Positions 22,501-33,725 of a stretch of DNA of 64,000 bases are shown here, one piece after another (the first letter of the stretch is position 1; each line of letters starts with the position of its first letter). The DNA is from Hormiphora californensis. Lineage: Eukaryota; Ctenophora; Tentaculata; Cydippida; Pleurobrachiidae. The notes beneath the pieces are model-generated. The model searched no databases. It saw nothing but the letters and a program-made list of their open reading frames with translations, and was not told the DNA's origin. Location of the stretch: positions 3,144,847 through 3,208,846 of the forward strand of contig CM035355.1 in the NCBI GenBank assembly GCA_020137815.1. The letters are read 5' to 3'. Position numbers and translations under genes: made by a program.

Positions 22501-25500
22501 ACAACTTTGTGGGGACTAGTAACCCCTGGTGGAGGGTTGATTTGTATAACGAGTATGAGATCGGCCTGGTGATAGTGATCAACAGAGAGGACTGTTGTGG
22601 GGAGAGGTTGGATGGGTTTGAGGTGAGAGCGGGGAACAACAAGGACAAGAAATGGGATGCTAATCCTGTTTGTGGTGGACCACAGCACGTGGTTGATGGG
22701 AAACTGGTGTACATAATTGATTGTGGAGGACGAAGTGCTAGGTACGTGACTGTCACCATCCCCGGAGACAACAAGATCCTAACTCTGTGTGAGGTCGAGA
22801 TCTATAAACCGGTGAAGTCTGTTAACCCATGTGACAACCACGATTGTCATGATCGTGCCAAGTGCATTCCAGATCACCATGGTAACAAGGGCTACACGTG
22901 TCAGTGTACAGCAGGGTTTATTGGTGACGGTGTGAACAGGTGTGACGTCATAGATCCGTGTGAGGGAGGTCCCTGTCACGAGCTGGCCACCTGTGCTATC
23001 TCCAGCAAGACAAGAAAAGGGTTCGCCTGCACGTGCAACCCCGGGTTTGAGGGGGACGGAGAGTATGTGTGTATCAGAGAGAATGCCTGTGAGAACCACC
23101 CCTGTCCTGATAACTCAACCTGCTACCAGAGCGATAACCCAGCGGGTCATGTTTGTGTTTGTGATGAGGGCTTCAAAAAGGATGATGAGGATTGTGTCAA
23201 GATAGATCATTGCCTCACATCACCATGTCATGACCTAGCCACGTGTTTCCTGGTGGACACAGCTCCTGGGTATGTGTGCCTCTGTGGGGACGAGTACCGG
23301 GGTGACGGGGTGACCCACTGCGACAAGGTAGACCCATGTGAGGCACGTCCTTGTGGTGATATTGCTGTTTGTACCGCGACTGAAGAGGGATTCACCTGTA
23401 CATGCCCAGATGGGTATGTGGGTGATGGAGCTGCCTGCGAGAAGGTAAATCCATGTGATATGGAGCCATGTCACAGGCTGGCTGAGTGCCAGCAGGTTAA
23501 CGGTGCCCCTGGTTATACATGTAACTGTAGGGATGGTTGGCATGGTAACGGTGTTACCTCTTGTGAAGATGTTAACGAGTGTTTTGGAGATGATGTGTTG
23601 TGTCATGTTAACGCGACATGTACCAACCTACCCGGATCCTACCAGTGCTCCTGTAACGACGGTTACCAAGGGGATGGGTTGAGGTGTCACAACAGGAATG
23701 AGTGTCTGGAGGGGACTCATGATTGTCTCCGGGGTGAGGCGGTGTGTTATGATACCGTGGGCAGTTGGGAGTGTGAGTGTCTCACTGGTTTCCAGGGTGA
23801 CGGGGTGAATGAGTGTTTGGATATCAATGAGTGTAATGAGTATGAGGGGATTTGTGATTACCCCAACTCGGTTTGTGTGAACACCCAGGGTGGTGCGAGG
23901 TGTGAGTGTGAGAATGGTTTTGAGGGTGATGTTAGGGAGTGTGAGAGGGAGTTTGATTACAATGCCACTGTCTCCGCTATAAACCCGGTTGTAAAGGGTA
24001 AACTGGGCGGAACTTCCAGATTCCATATCCGGATCAGGAACACCAATTTCCGGTTGACCTACGCCATGATTCAATGGAGGAAGCTGACCCCAAACACCAA
24101 CCTCTCGCCTCCCCCGGTATCATGGATCAAAACCCCCAACAACAGGAGAACTCTGAAGATCTCCCAACTCCTCCCCGAGGACACAGGAAAGTACCAGGTT
24201 AGGATAGATGGAGTGGAGGATGCTACTGCTACTGTGGAACTCCAACTTCTACCAGCTATTACCTGCAAGAAACCCAAACTGACTGCCAAGATCGGGGGCA
24301 CGGCCACATTCCAACTGATGTTCAATATCTGGCCCATGCCTGGGTACAGGATGGTGGATTGGAGGAAAGGAAAGATGAGTCTGTCTCCCCCACCAAAAGG
24401 AGGGAAGTACGGGACACCATTCAATAGGAAGAACCTGATAATTAGGAAAGTAGAGGCTGGAGATGCGGGGATCTACACTGTCACTGTAAGAGCTGACATC
24501 AGGGACCAGACTATTGTGGAGAGTTATGATGTGGAGCTAGTCGTCATACAATAATCCTGTGATTTGGAGGAGCTGGGGATGTGGCAAGGTCAAGGATTTA
24601 AACCAAATGCAGAATTGCAGAATAGCAACTAACACCTTTGTCAGGTTCCACACTATTCGTATCATTAGTGTCTGGGGTAGGTCAGTGTAGTGGTGATATT
24701 ATTACCTATACTTGTGAGGGATTGTGTAGGTAAGGTCTCTATTCTGGGCGGTCACCAAGGGACACTCAGACGGCTTGTCTAGCACCCGGAGGGTCCTGTA
24801 TCGTGGACAGTCCAGCTTTACATATGTGATGTCCTGATGTATGAGTTGTGTGAGTGGAGTGATTTATTAGGGGAGAATGGAAATCTGGATATAACTTGTG
24901 ATTATTGATTATGTAATGTTATGTTGTTGGTGCAATTTAAAATGTATTGTTTTCTGTTTTTTACAGCCCCCCTCTCTGGCCTGACAACATTTCTCCACGT
25001 ACCGTAGAGAAAGAAGGACATGGTGGTTGTGCAGCCTCTGGGGTTGCCACAATGACAGTCAGACCCCGTACATCGCCTCCTGTTAGGCTGTACATTCTGG
25101 GTCATCTTGTTCTCTCCCCTCACTATCTCACTTGCAGATACATAGGACTGTGGGGGGTATGGTGTGTTTAGCAGGAGTGGTGGAACCGGGATGGAGGGTG
25201 ATGGAGATTAATTCACGATATATTCCTAAGTTCACAGCCCTTAAATTTAGATAATTGTCCTGGTTCTGTATTATATCACTCACCGAGATATTAGAGTGAA
25301 GGTGAGTCCGGGGGTATATCTGGTAAAGGACATGGGGGAGATGGTAGTTGGTGGTGGATGCAGTCACATTGTAGGTGATGTTCTCTGTTTTATCCAGGTA
25401 TAAATAGGAGTCATCTACAGTTGAGGTGAAGCTCTGTGGGGAGGAAAGGGAATTAGTTCATATGTCGTGCATTTAGGATGGGTTTGTTAATCTAATAAAC

Positions 25501-28500
25501 TGACAGTCAGGGCTCATTTGGAATATAATCTAAATCTCCAGATGGGTCAGGGTCCTACTAAACTTAACTAAGATGTAAAACCTACCCTCAAATAACAAGT
25601 ATCATCCCTCAGAACAATCTTCAGCAGAATTCCAGTAGACAACTCCATCCTACTCCCTCCCCCGCCTCCCAGGACCCACATTTCACCAGTTGCTTCAAAC
25701 CCTACCGCATCCCATTCCTCAAACTCAGACAGAAGTTGAACAACACTCGATTTGGTGCAGTAACCGTAGTATAGCTTGTCACTGGCAGTTAACATAGCCC
25801 ATGTATCATGGGAGCCTGGTAGGGGAAGGGAGAATCACGATTACATCAATAAAAGCATCATTCACAATTGTATTTATGGGCTTCATTACATATCTTACTT
25901 GTTACTATACATCGTCAGGAAGATGACTTACTGCTAGCAACAGAGATGGGCGTTTCAGAGAGAATCTCAGCAGTTTGGAAGGATTTGACACTTGCTAGGG
26001 ACCGTCCATTGCTGGTCACAAAATATAGCTCACTTCCCTTAAGGACAAGACTGGAGTGGGTACAAACACCGTACAGTGTACAACCACCCGTGCAGTCAAT
26101 ATCTAGTTCATAACCTAGGGGATTTAGGGATTAATTAGTGGTAATTAAGCATTAAATAGGTAAATAAGGAGACAGACAGCTGCACCAATGTCAAGGTGGC
26201 GAGTAACAATGGCGTGCTTTTACTTAGCGCAGTCTTCGCGCGCCGCGCGCAGTAAACCCAAAAGTGTAACCGCCCGAATTCTCCAAATCTTACCATTTGA
26301 AAACTCTCCGCCACTCAGCTCACCCCAAAAGGTCCCACTGCTGTTGCTCGTTATTAGTGAGGTACTGAGGTACGTGGTTGTAAGTGCTCTGATATCCCAT
26401 GGTCCCCGTGTGATCTGAGATTCGATATGTGATCCATTGAAAAGCATCACATCGCCAGTTGTAGACCATAGAACGACTGGACTGGTTTGGTGTAGAGACT
26501 CAACGAATGGAAGACATTGTTCATTGACAGATAGGTGGGCTGAAAGTGAGAATCGGGGATTATTAAATAGAAGGAGAACTAAGAAACAGTATGATCAAAC
26601 TTTACTAGTAAGAGAGAGAAAGGGATGGCAAAAAAGGAAGTTATCATGAATGAGATATTATCAGAATGAGATATTATCAGAATGAGATATTATCAGGATC
26701 TATGCGATAGTCGATACAAATTAAGGTTATTGGTCTAAACACTAAAGTCTTACTTGCAGCAACAGGAAGGGTAACTTCACTAGTAGTTCCAGCACCATGT
26801 TTCAGTGTTACCAGGGTAGTCCCACCACTCAATAGAAACACAATAGTTCCACCATACATTACACCACACTCTATCACGTTATCTGGAGGTGAGGGATTAA
26901 ATAATGGTAACCGGTTGCCATGGTAACGAAATTAGCCCTCCCTTATTTCATAACCAACGGGTTGCCCCCAACAAATAAATGGCAGAAACGGGTTAGATGT
27001 TTGTTCAGTTGACTAACAATTGAATCTTTGCCAACTAACAATTAAGATGAAGGGTGGTGGAAGTCAGGAAGTTGTCATCTGACACTATGACATGTGATCC
27101 ATTTAGAAAGACAGCCAGCCCGCTGCCACAGTGGTCTGTGCAGAGCAGGGTAGCAGAGGTGGTAGTGGGAGTAGGTCCGCTGTCTGTTATATTCTCAACA
27201 CTGAAAAATATTTATTAAACGGGATTTGGGGTTGCCTTGTTTGACCCTCTCTCTCCACGATGCAATGTAAAAAAGGATTTTAACAAAACAACTTTGGGGT
27301 AAAACACGCTTGGTGTCTGATTGTTCACCGGACAGAAATAAAAGCCCTAAAACACTTGATTAACCAAACCCTGACAGAAATATAATGCGGTGTGAGTCAC
27401 ACAATTTAATACATAAAGAGCTAATACCTGGCGCTGAGAAGTGGAAGGTTAACATCCCCTACAGTGCAGCTGTTAACCAGGACAGGTAACCCAGCTACGT
27501 TAACACTGGTACAATGATCCTGGGTAATGGTAACACTCCACCCCAACCCAGGGGTGTATATTGGACGGTCCAGGGTGTGCTCCTGCTTATCACACCATAC
27601 CCGCACTTTGGGAACCTACAACAGAGAGGACACATCGGGTTATAATTCAAATAGTTAGCACTTAGTATATTTGCATATACCTTACTCTCGTTTTTTAAGA
27701 AACGCTTTAGTAAGAAACTTTTTTATAAGAAACTTTTCAAATGTAAATCACACAATTAAGAGACACCACAACAAAATAGAACACCCCTAACTTGTTTAGT
27801 TTCTTGATAAAGGAGAAATTCTTTTTGTTTTTGGATTGGTTACACCTGTAGTTTCCTAGAAAAAAGTTTCTTATTTAAAAGTTTCTTGAAATATACGAGC
27901 TTAATTAACGAGAGTAAGGTATTGTTGAGAAACTAGTTTAGCAGTTCTTGTGAAATGTGACCACCAGAAATCTGTGTAACCTCCAGGCCTCCAAATTACA
28001 AACTGAGCCTATTTTTAACGAACCTCTCCGAGCATGTAAAACTGACTGGCCAGATCATCGTCCCTTGTCCCATTCTCCCCTCTCACCCAGATCTCAATGG
28101 TACCCTCCTCTTCGTCATGGGTCACACCCCACTTGTAGCAGCTAGCACTCTTTAACATGTGCACCCTGCAACACGTGTTATTGTGGCTCGGGTAATATGG
28201 GATAAGGGATATTTTAGGACAATTATTCTATTCTAACTCGTCAACTACCAATTGTGAGGAAGGTGGGGTCTAAGTTTGCCTTTCTCGACATTCTCTCACA
28301 GCACCCCATTTGAGCAAACAGCAGATGATTAAATGTCACGTGGGTTGACCTACATGTTCTCTATGAAGTGACCATCTCCACTCAGAGTTACATTTATCAG
28401 GCCATGTTGACTGCACACTATCTTCTCAGTAGTCCGTGTAATACTGGACTGACTGCACTGAGATGGTACATGCCATGTTGTTGCACCCGTTATTGCAGAT

Positions 28501-28513
28501 CCAACATATTGGG
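19540..28513 (-). CDS. CatSper auxiliary subunit-like membrane protein (5' end not found)
   Basis: Fifteen exons join in frame to about 831 residues: 28513-28354, 28165-28024, 27615-27428, 27200-27040, 26882-26754, 26539-26294, 26114-25932, 25815-25586, 25433-25284, 25126-24965, 24833-24706, 20854-20737, 20540-20365, 20028-19860 and 19692-19540. The ectodomain is long, cysteine-bearing and beta-rich, with repeated propeller-like phrases (SELYFVTSNG, DKLYYGYC, GEMWVLGGGG). It ends in a conserved-looking CatSper beta/delta/epsilon type module (FDYNYTMTHAKMGCRR), one TM helix (LGLIVLVAACVITLVILFVL) and a short basic tail (RYKKK). CatSper auxiliary subunits form the extracellular canopy of the sperm calcium channel. 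Assignment rests on architecture and motif memory; which paralogue is unclear. The first exon or signal peptide was not found before 31,000. The 3.8-kb intron 20855-24705 contains a whole gene on the other strand. Confidence 0.66.
21155..24554 (+). CDS. Secreted discoidin-kringle-hevein-EGF-Ig mosaic protein, nested gene
   Basis: Three exons: 21155-21194 (signal peptide MMLTFLASLLLTS), 21377-21537 and 21678-24554. The protein has about 1,025 residues. Order: F5/8C-like domain (NLARGKHC..., AVDGG, ending LSLCEVEVYG); kringle (ACYYGVGRGYRG ... NYCRNPDG ... PWCYT); a Cys-rich hevein/chitin-binding-like stretch (GDWYCCSAIGWCGNTTEHC); a second F5/8C-like domain (NLAIGKTA ... LTLCEVEIY); about nine EGF repeats, the last three with D/N-x-NEC calcium-binding starts; and two Ig-like domains with W and DTGKY/DAGIY motifs. 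No transmembrane helix. Probably an extracellular lectin or adhesion protein. The whole gene lies in one intron of the minus-strand CatSper-like gene. The 2.9-kb intronless last exon is unusual for this window. Confidence 0.88.
26914..26927. promoter_or_regulatory. Perfect RFX X-box palindrome
   Basis: GTTGCCATGGTAAC fits the RFX consensus GTNRCC-N2-RGYAAC. It lies in an intron of the CatSper-like gene; function unknown. Confidence 0.35.
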
Positions 28514-28568
28514 CTACTATCGTACTCTGGGATCTGTCATAGGGGGTATGATCTGGTTAGTCCCTTAA

Positions 28569-29958
28569 GGGTACGCTAACCAAAAATTTTTTTCGAGTGC
28601 AGGGAAATCTCTCACCGTGGGGTTGTAGGCCATGCCAAGGAGACCTCAAATATGCAATTTGAGCTCTCAAGTCGAATTCATATTTTTGCTACAGCTGTTT
28701 AAAAAATGTCCTGTAAATACGTTTTTGGCATCTCAAAAATTTTTTTCTAAAGATAGGAGCATGACAATTTGGGGATTTGAAGAGGACATGAAGGTGAATA
28801 ACCACAAAATTTTTTTTTGCAATCCGAGCTGATTTCCGGTCCTGAGATGGATTTCTTTTTTTCCACTTTAACGCCCTATTTGGCAAAGTTCCGAAAACAT
28901 GTGAAAGCTGTAAATTGGTGAAAAGTTGCGTCTAACGATTATCTAAGTGGCCATAAATTTTGGGCGTGTCCTTATTTGAGATAAGCTGTACAGAGTTTTT
29001 TTTGTGAAAGCCGTCATTTCAGAAATAAATAAATTCCCTGTATCTCAAAAACGGCTGATCGTAGAGACTTGAGACTATGCTTAAACGATTCACAAGGTCC
29101 GATTTTGGGGGGGTCTTCTGAGAGACATTTTGCTCCTACTTCAACCGTTTTTGCTGTAATTGCGAAAAACAAAAACCCATCTTCGCCATCGTGGATTTTT
29201 TGTGATTTTGTTTTTGGTGATTATAGGGACCCATATGGACCAAATAGTGAAGGAATTAGCTTGTTACACACTTTTCCATAGTTTCGGTCCTTTCTTAGCT
29301 AAAATTCCCTAATTACAGGATATTGGAGTTTAGCTTTTGCCCTTTTCATAGAATTTGTTTTTCGCAATTACAGCAAAAACGGTTGAAGTAGGAGCAAAAT
29401 GTCTCTCAGAAGACCCCCCCAAAATCGGACCTTCTGAATCGTTTAAGCATAGTCTCATGTCTCTACGATCAGTCGTTTTTGAGATACAGGGAATTTATTT
29501 ATTTCTGAAATGACGGCTTTCACAAAAAAAACTCTGTACAGCTTATCTCAAATAAGGACACGCCCAAAATTTATGGCCACTTAGATAATCGTTAGACGCA
29601 ACTTTTCACCAATTTACAGCTTTCACATGTTTTCGGAACTTTGCCAAATAGGGCGTTAAAGTGGAAAAAAAGAAATCCATCTCAGGACCAGAAATCAGCT
29701 CGGATTGCAAAAAAATTTTTTGTGGTTATTCATCTTCATGTCCTCCTCAAATCCCCAAATTTTCATGCTCCTATCTTTAGAAAAAAAATTTTGAGATGCC
29801 AAAAACGTATTTACAGGACATTTTTTAAACAGCTGTAGCAAAAATATGAATTCGACTTAAGGGCTAAAATTGCATATTTGAGGTCTCCTTGGTATGGCCT
29901 ACAACCCCACGGTGAGAGATTTCCCTGCACTCGAAAAAAATTTTTGGTTAGCGTACCC
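28569..29958. mobile_element. TTAA-flanked foldback element, copy 2
   Basis: Same family as 17700-19088: identical GGGTACGCTAACC ends, TTAA at 28565-28568 and 29959-29962, arms about 600 bp. The central spacer is in the opposite orientation to copy 1. It lies just upstream of the first recognised CatSper-like exon and may interrupt that gene's first intron or promoter. Confidence 0.87.
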
Positions 29959-29962
29959 TTAA

Positions 29963-30386
29963 AGTATCCTGAAAGCATTTTCTTTTTTATATAGGCATCT
30001 ATCTAATTGCTATTACTTTACTTCACTTTATAACAGGAGCACACGTGTAGTCTCTCTCTTTTTAGTCTGAAAATAGACAGAAAGCTCTCCCTCTCCCATG
30101 GATGAAAAAAAGGCGTACGCTCGACAATCGACAAGGTAAAGTTGTGCACGCTACCGTCGCGTTATCTAATAAGCTAATTGCTTAAGTTCTTAACAACACT
30201 TTCTTACAGGACAGCATGCGTCGTCTCTCTTTTTTCGACTTATTATATAGATCATTGTCTATTCCATTTCGGCATTTCGGCAAGTAATCTCAATTTGAAC
30301 CAACGTTGTATCATGTAGAATAAACTGGATTTCTAACAAAAACCTATTATACTAACTCTGTGGCCCTAGATGAATAACTATCGAAG
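29963..30386. other. No exon recognised between foldbacks
   Basis: I searched this stretch on the minus strand for a signal-peptide exon of the CatSper-like gene and saw none. Confidence 0.4.
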
Positions 30387-30388
30387 TA

Positions 30389-31011
30389 CAGGGTGTTCGT
30401 ATGGGATCTTTACAAGCGTTGGGCTTCACCCAGAAAAAAGTTGACAAAATTAGCTTATGAAACTTCATACTTGGACTATTCTATACCCTCATTCAAGGTT
30501 CCTGGTGTTTTCAGAGCTCTAATACCCCTGGAAGTGTGTTTTTGGCATCAAAACTACCAGAAGGAATTTTTTTTGCTGGTGCTGAGACCTTGCTAAAATG
30601 TTTTTTAGACATTTTCTATGTCAATTCCAAAGTTTCATGAAGATTGGATGTGTGGTTTAGTCACCAAGTTCCAAATAAACTGGCTAGAAAGGCCCAAAAA
30701 CAGCTCAAAAACGACAAAAATTTCCAGGCACATTTTTCGAAATTTTGAGTTCATCCAATCATCATGAATATTTGGAATTGACATAGAAAATACCCAAAAA
30801 ACATTTTAGCAAAGTCTCAGCACCAACAAAAAATTCCTTCTGGTAGTTTTGATGCCAAAAACACCCTACGAGGGGTATTAGAGTTCTGAAAACACCAGGA
30901 ACCTTGAATGAGGGTATAGAATAGTCCAAGTATGAAGTTTCATAAGCTAATTTTGTCAACTTTTTTCTGGGTGAAGCCCAACGCTTGTAAAGATCCCATA
31001 TGAACACCCTG
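30389..31011. mobile_element. Mariner-type foldback MITE
   Basis: Inverted arms of about 290 bp with ends CAGGGTGTTCG...GAACACCCTG, flanked by TA (30387-30388, 31012-31013). CAGGGTG ends and a TA duplication fit the Tc1/mariner superfamily. No transposase. Confidence 0.8.
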
Positions 31012-31558
31012 TACATATTACCGTGTCTGTCTATTGGGACGCTGTCTTGACAAGGAACCCAGCGATTTTAATAGTTTTTCCTTGGGGGATTTTCAATATT
31101 TCCCAGGGTAAAAGCTCCTTGGAACGCTCCTTCAGATATTATTAGACAGATAGAGACAGATCACAAGGAGAGGGAGGGGAGAGCTAGAACTCTTCTCTAA
31201 CGATTCTTACACATCACCTTGTTCAACATTTTGTAGAGTGGTTTCTAAAAATAAAACGAGAGCGTGATCCACCGCTTAGCGATGGGAACGGGGGAGGGAG
31301 AGAAAGAGGGAGAGAAAGAGAAAGGGAGAAAGAAAGCGAGAAAGAGAGCATTTGTGTTACAAGCAATCCCTTTGCTTTCCCTGATTTGTTCTATCGTTGT
31401 AAGCCTTGCTTTGCTGTTATATTTTTGTTTTATCTATCAATCTTCACCGGCTACCTTATCTTGCTTTTTTGGTCAGAAATCAGTAATTTCTTTATAATAA
31501 ATTGTATGTACTTGTAATGCACTTGTATTTCAAACCCACCTCCTTTTAGTGTTTCAAA

Positions 31559-33725
31559 ATGTTGTTTATTGTGCTGAATCTACTGGTGGCAGCTGTAGCA
31601 GCACACCAGATTGCTTACTTTCCACCACCGAACTCCAAGGACGACTACATCCGAGTTGATATCTCCGAAGGTGGCTTTCCCATAACAGAAGTCACCATCG
31701 CAGCCTGGGCTAAACAAGCACCACTTCCTGAGGCGGAAACAGACGCCGGGTATTTCTTCAGCTACATGTCGTCAACAAGTGGCAAAAGCAATATGCTACT
31801 TCTGGGTGGAAACAGATATAATGACTGCATAAAATTTTGGGTTTCCGATACGGTGAGGAGATCTTCTCCGTGTAGCAAATACAACAGTGTAACAGTCGGT
31901 ACGTTAAGGCCAGAGGGGGGGGGGGGGGTCGACGGGTTTTTTTGGGTGTTTTTTGAGGTATACGTTATATGAAAGCGCTGGGCAAGGCGGATCGATTAGA
32001 ACAGACGTCATCGATGTTGCGCGCACCGTTTGGCCAAAATTTGGGGGTTAACATTTGACCTATAATGGATGTTAACCCCTATAAATCAGGATTGGTGGGG
32101 TCTAGAACATCCATCATTGTACCAAAGGCTTCGTCTTGTCTTGATACAACTTCCTGAAAAGTTTTATGTCGTTACTCCAACTATTAGGTTGTTCCACAAT
32201 GATTGGGACTGGGGCTATACACCAGTCCCGATCATTGTGGAACAACCTAATACTTCTTGATTTTTTGGGGGTTTACAAAATATGCGGAAAAAGCCCTTTT
32301 TGCCTCTAATTTTGCTCTTTTTTGGGACATCCTGCCTAACTTCCTGAAATAACGGCTAGGACTCAGACCTTGCCGTTTGGCATAGTTGTTCTAGAGACCG
32401 TGTTCTTCAAATTTGGTGTAGCGATTTTTGATTAAGGCCCCCGTTCCCATAACAGAAGTCACCATCGCAGCCTGGGCTAAACAAGCACCAAATTTGGTGT
32501 AGCGATTTTTGATTAAGGCCCCCGTTCAAAAATTATAGGGGTTTACATAAAATTTTCATGGACAAAACAAATGTTAACCCCTATAATTTTTGAACGGGGG
32601 CCTTAATCAAAAATCGCTACACCAAATTTGAAGAACACGGTCTCTAGAACAACTATGCCAAACGGCAAGGTCTGAGTCCTAGCCGTTATTTCAGGAAGTT
32701 AGGCAGGATGTCCCAAAAAAGAGCAAAATTAGAGGCAAAAAGGGCTTTTTCCGCATATTTTGTAAACCCCCAAAAAATCAAGAAGTAGTTGGAGTAACGA
32801 CATAAAACTTTTCAGGAAGTTGTATCAAGACAAGACGAAGCCTTTGGTACAATGATGGATGTTCTAGACCCCACCAATCCTGATTTATAGGGGTTAACAT
32901 CCATTATAGGTCAAATGTTAACCCCCAAATTTTGGCCAAACGGTGCGCGCAACATCGATGACGTCTGTTCTAATCGATCCGCCTTGCCCAGCGCTTTCAT
33001 ATAACGTATACCTCAAAAAACACCCCAAAAAACCCGTCGACCCCCCCCCCCTCTGGCCTTAAATACATACCTCACAATTCGTTTATGTTTAATGTTTGTA
33101 GTATATTGCTGTATCTATCTCTGCCCTGAATAACAGCGGTGTCATTCCACTTCTAGGTGAGTGGACTCACTACGCGGCCACATGGACAAGTGCAACGGGG
33201 TTAACTAAAATGTACTTAAATGGAAAGCTTGTCGAGACAGCTACTATCGCGAAAAACATTGAAATAGGACACAAAGGAGTTTTGATTATCGGACAGGTAG
33301 ATTTTGACCGGATAAATCGCCATGTTATAGCATCTAAAGTTTGTGTGTCTCACACCTGTCGCCTCACACTGTAATTTTATGAAATAGCGCCGTCATTTTA
33401 TGAAATAACACCGTCAGCACGCTCGGTGAGGTTCGGTAGATCAAACAAAAGTATGCTGTTGATTGAATTGAAACACCTTCCCCAGGACCAAGACAGCTAC
33501 GGAGGCGGTTTTGACGATGGCAATGCTTTTTCCGGTGAATTGACGGGTTTATTCTGGTTGAGAAAGGTCCTAACTCCTGGTCAAGTTTCTACCCTCTACA
33601 AGAACACCCTTGTCCATCGTGATTCCGCAAGTTACCCCCCGGGTGACATAGTTCTCAGTTGGAGTGATATCTTGACCACAGGGTCATTTCGCGGCGGCAC
33701 CCATACTAACGGTAATGCTGTTTAA
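31559..33725 (+). CDS. Pentraxin-like secreted protein, copy 1 (disrupted)
   Basis: Exon 1 is 31559-31898 (signal peptide MLFIVLNLLVAAVAA, then a beta-rich region with TEVTIAAWAK). Exon 3 is 33486-33725 with the pentraxin signature DQDSYGGGFDDGNAFSGEL and VLTPGQVSTLY. Compared with copy 2, the acceptor and first about 46 bp of exon 2 are missing. A usable in-phase acceptor (cttctag) would give a shortened exon 2 (33157-33296) and a product of about 239 residues lacking a strand. A 1.15-kb foldback starts only 5 nt inside intron 1 (donor at 31899). The last exon of copy 2 is absent. It may be a decaying paralogue or still expressed. Pentraxins are calcium-dependent secreted recognition proteins; the usual HxCxS/T is altered to HYAATW. 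Confidence 0.68.
31908..33058. mobile_element. TTAA-flanked foldback in pentraxin copy 1 intron
   Basis: Inverted arms with ends GGCCAGAGGGGG...CCCTCTGGCC between TTAA duplications (31904-31907, 33059-33062). The left arm carries two later insertions absent from the right arm: a 67-bp hairpin (32184-32250) and a piece of host exon (about 32446-32490). A different family from the GGGTACGC foldbacks, with no coding capacity. Confidence 0.85.
32184..32250. mobile_element. MADE1-like mariner micro-hairpin
   Basis: TTAGGTTGTTCCACAATGAT... pairs with ...ATCATTGTGGAACAACCTAA; stem about 29 bp with one or two mismatches and a short loop. TA duplication at 32182-32183 and 32251-32252. Ends resemble the TTAGGTTG TIR of Hsmar1/MADE1-type mariners. 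Confidence 0.75.

Noticed and set aside
23628-24074. Antisense ORFs across the mosaic gene
   Set aside because: Shadow frames of a clear domain-encoding exon.
29641-29838. Small ORF also found at 28689-28886 on the other strand
   Set aside because: Identical because the foldback arms are inverted repeats; no conserved domain or start context. The same applies to mirrored ORFs at 30393/30762, 45791/46462, 48732/49342.
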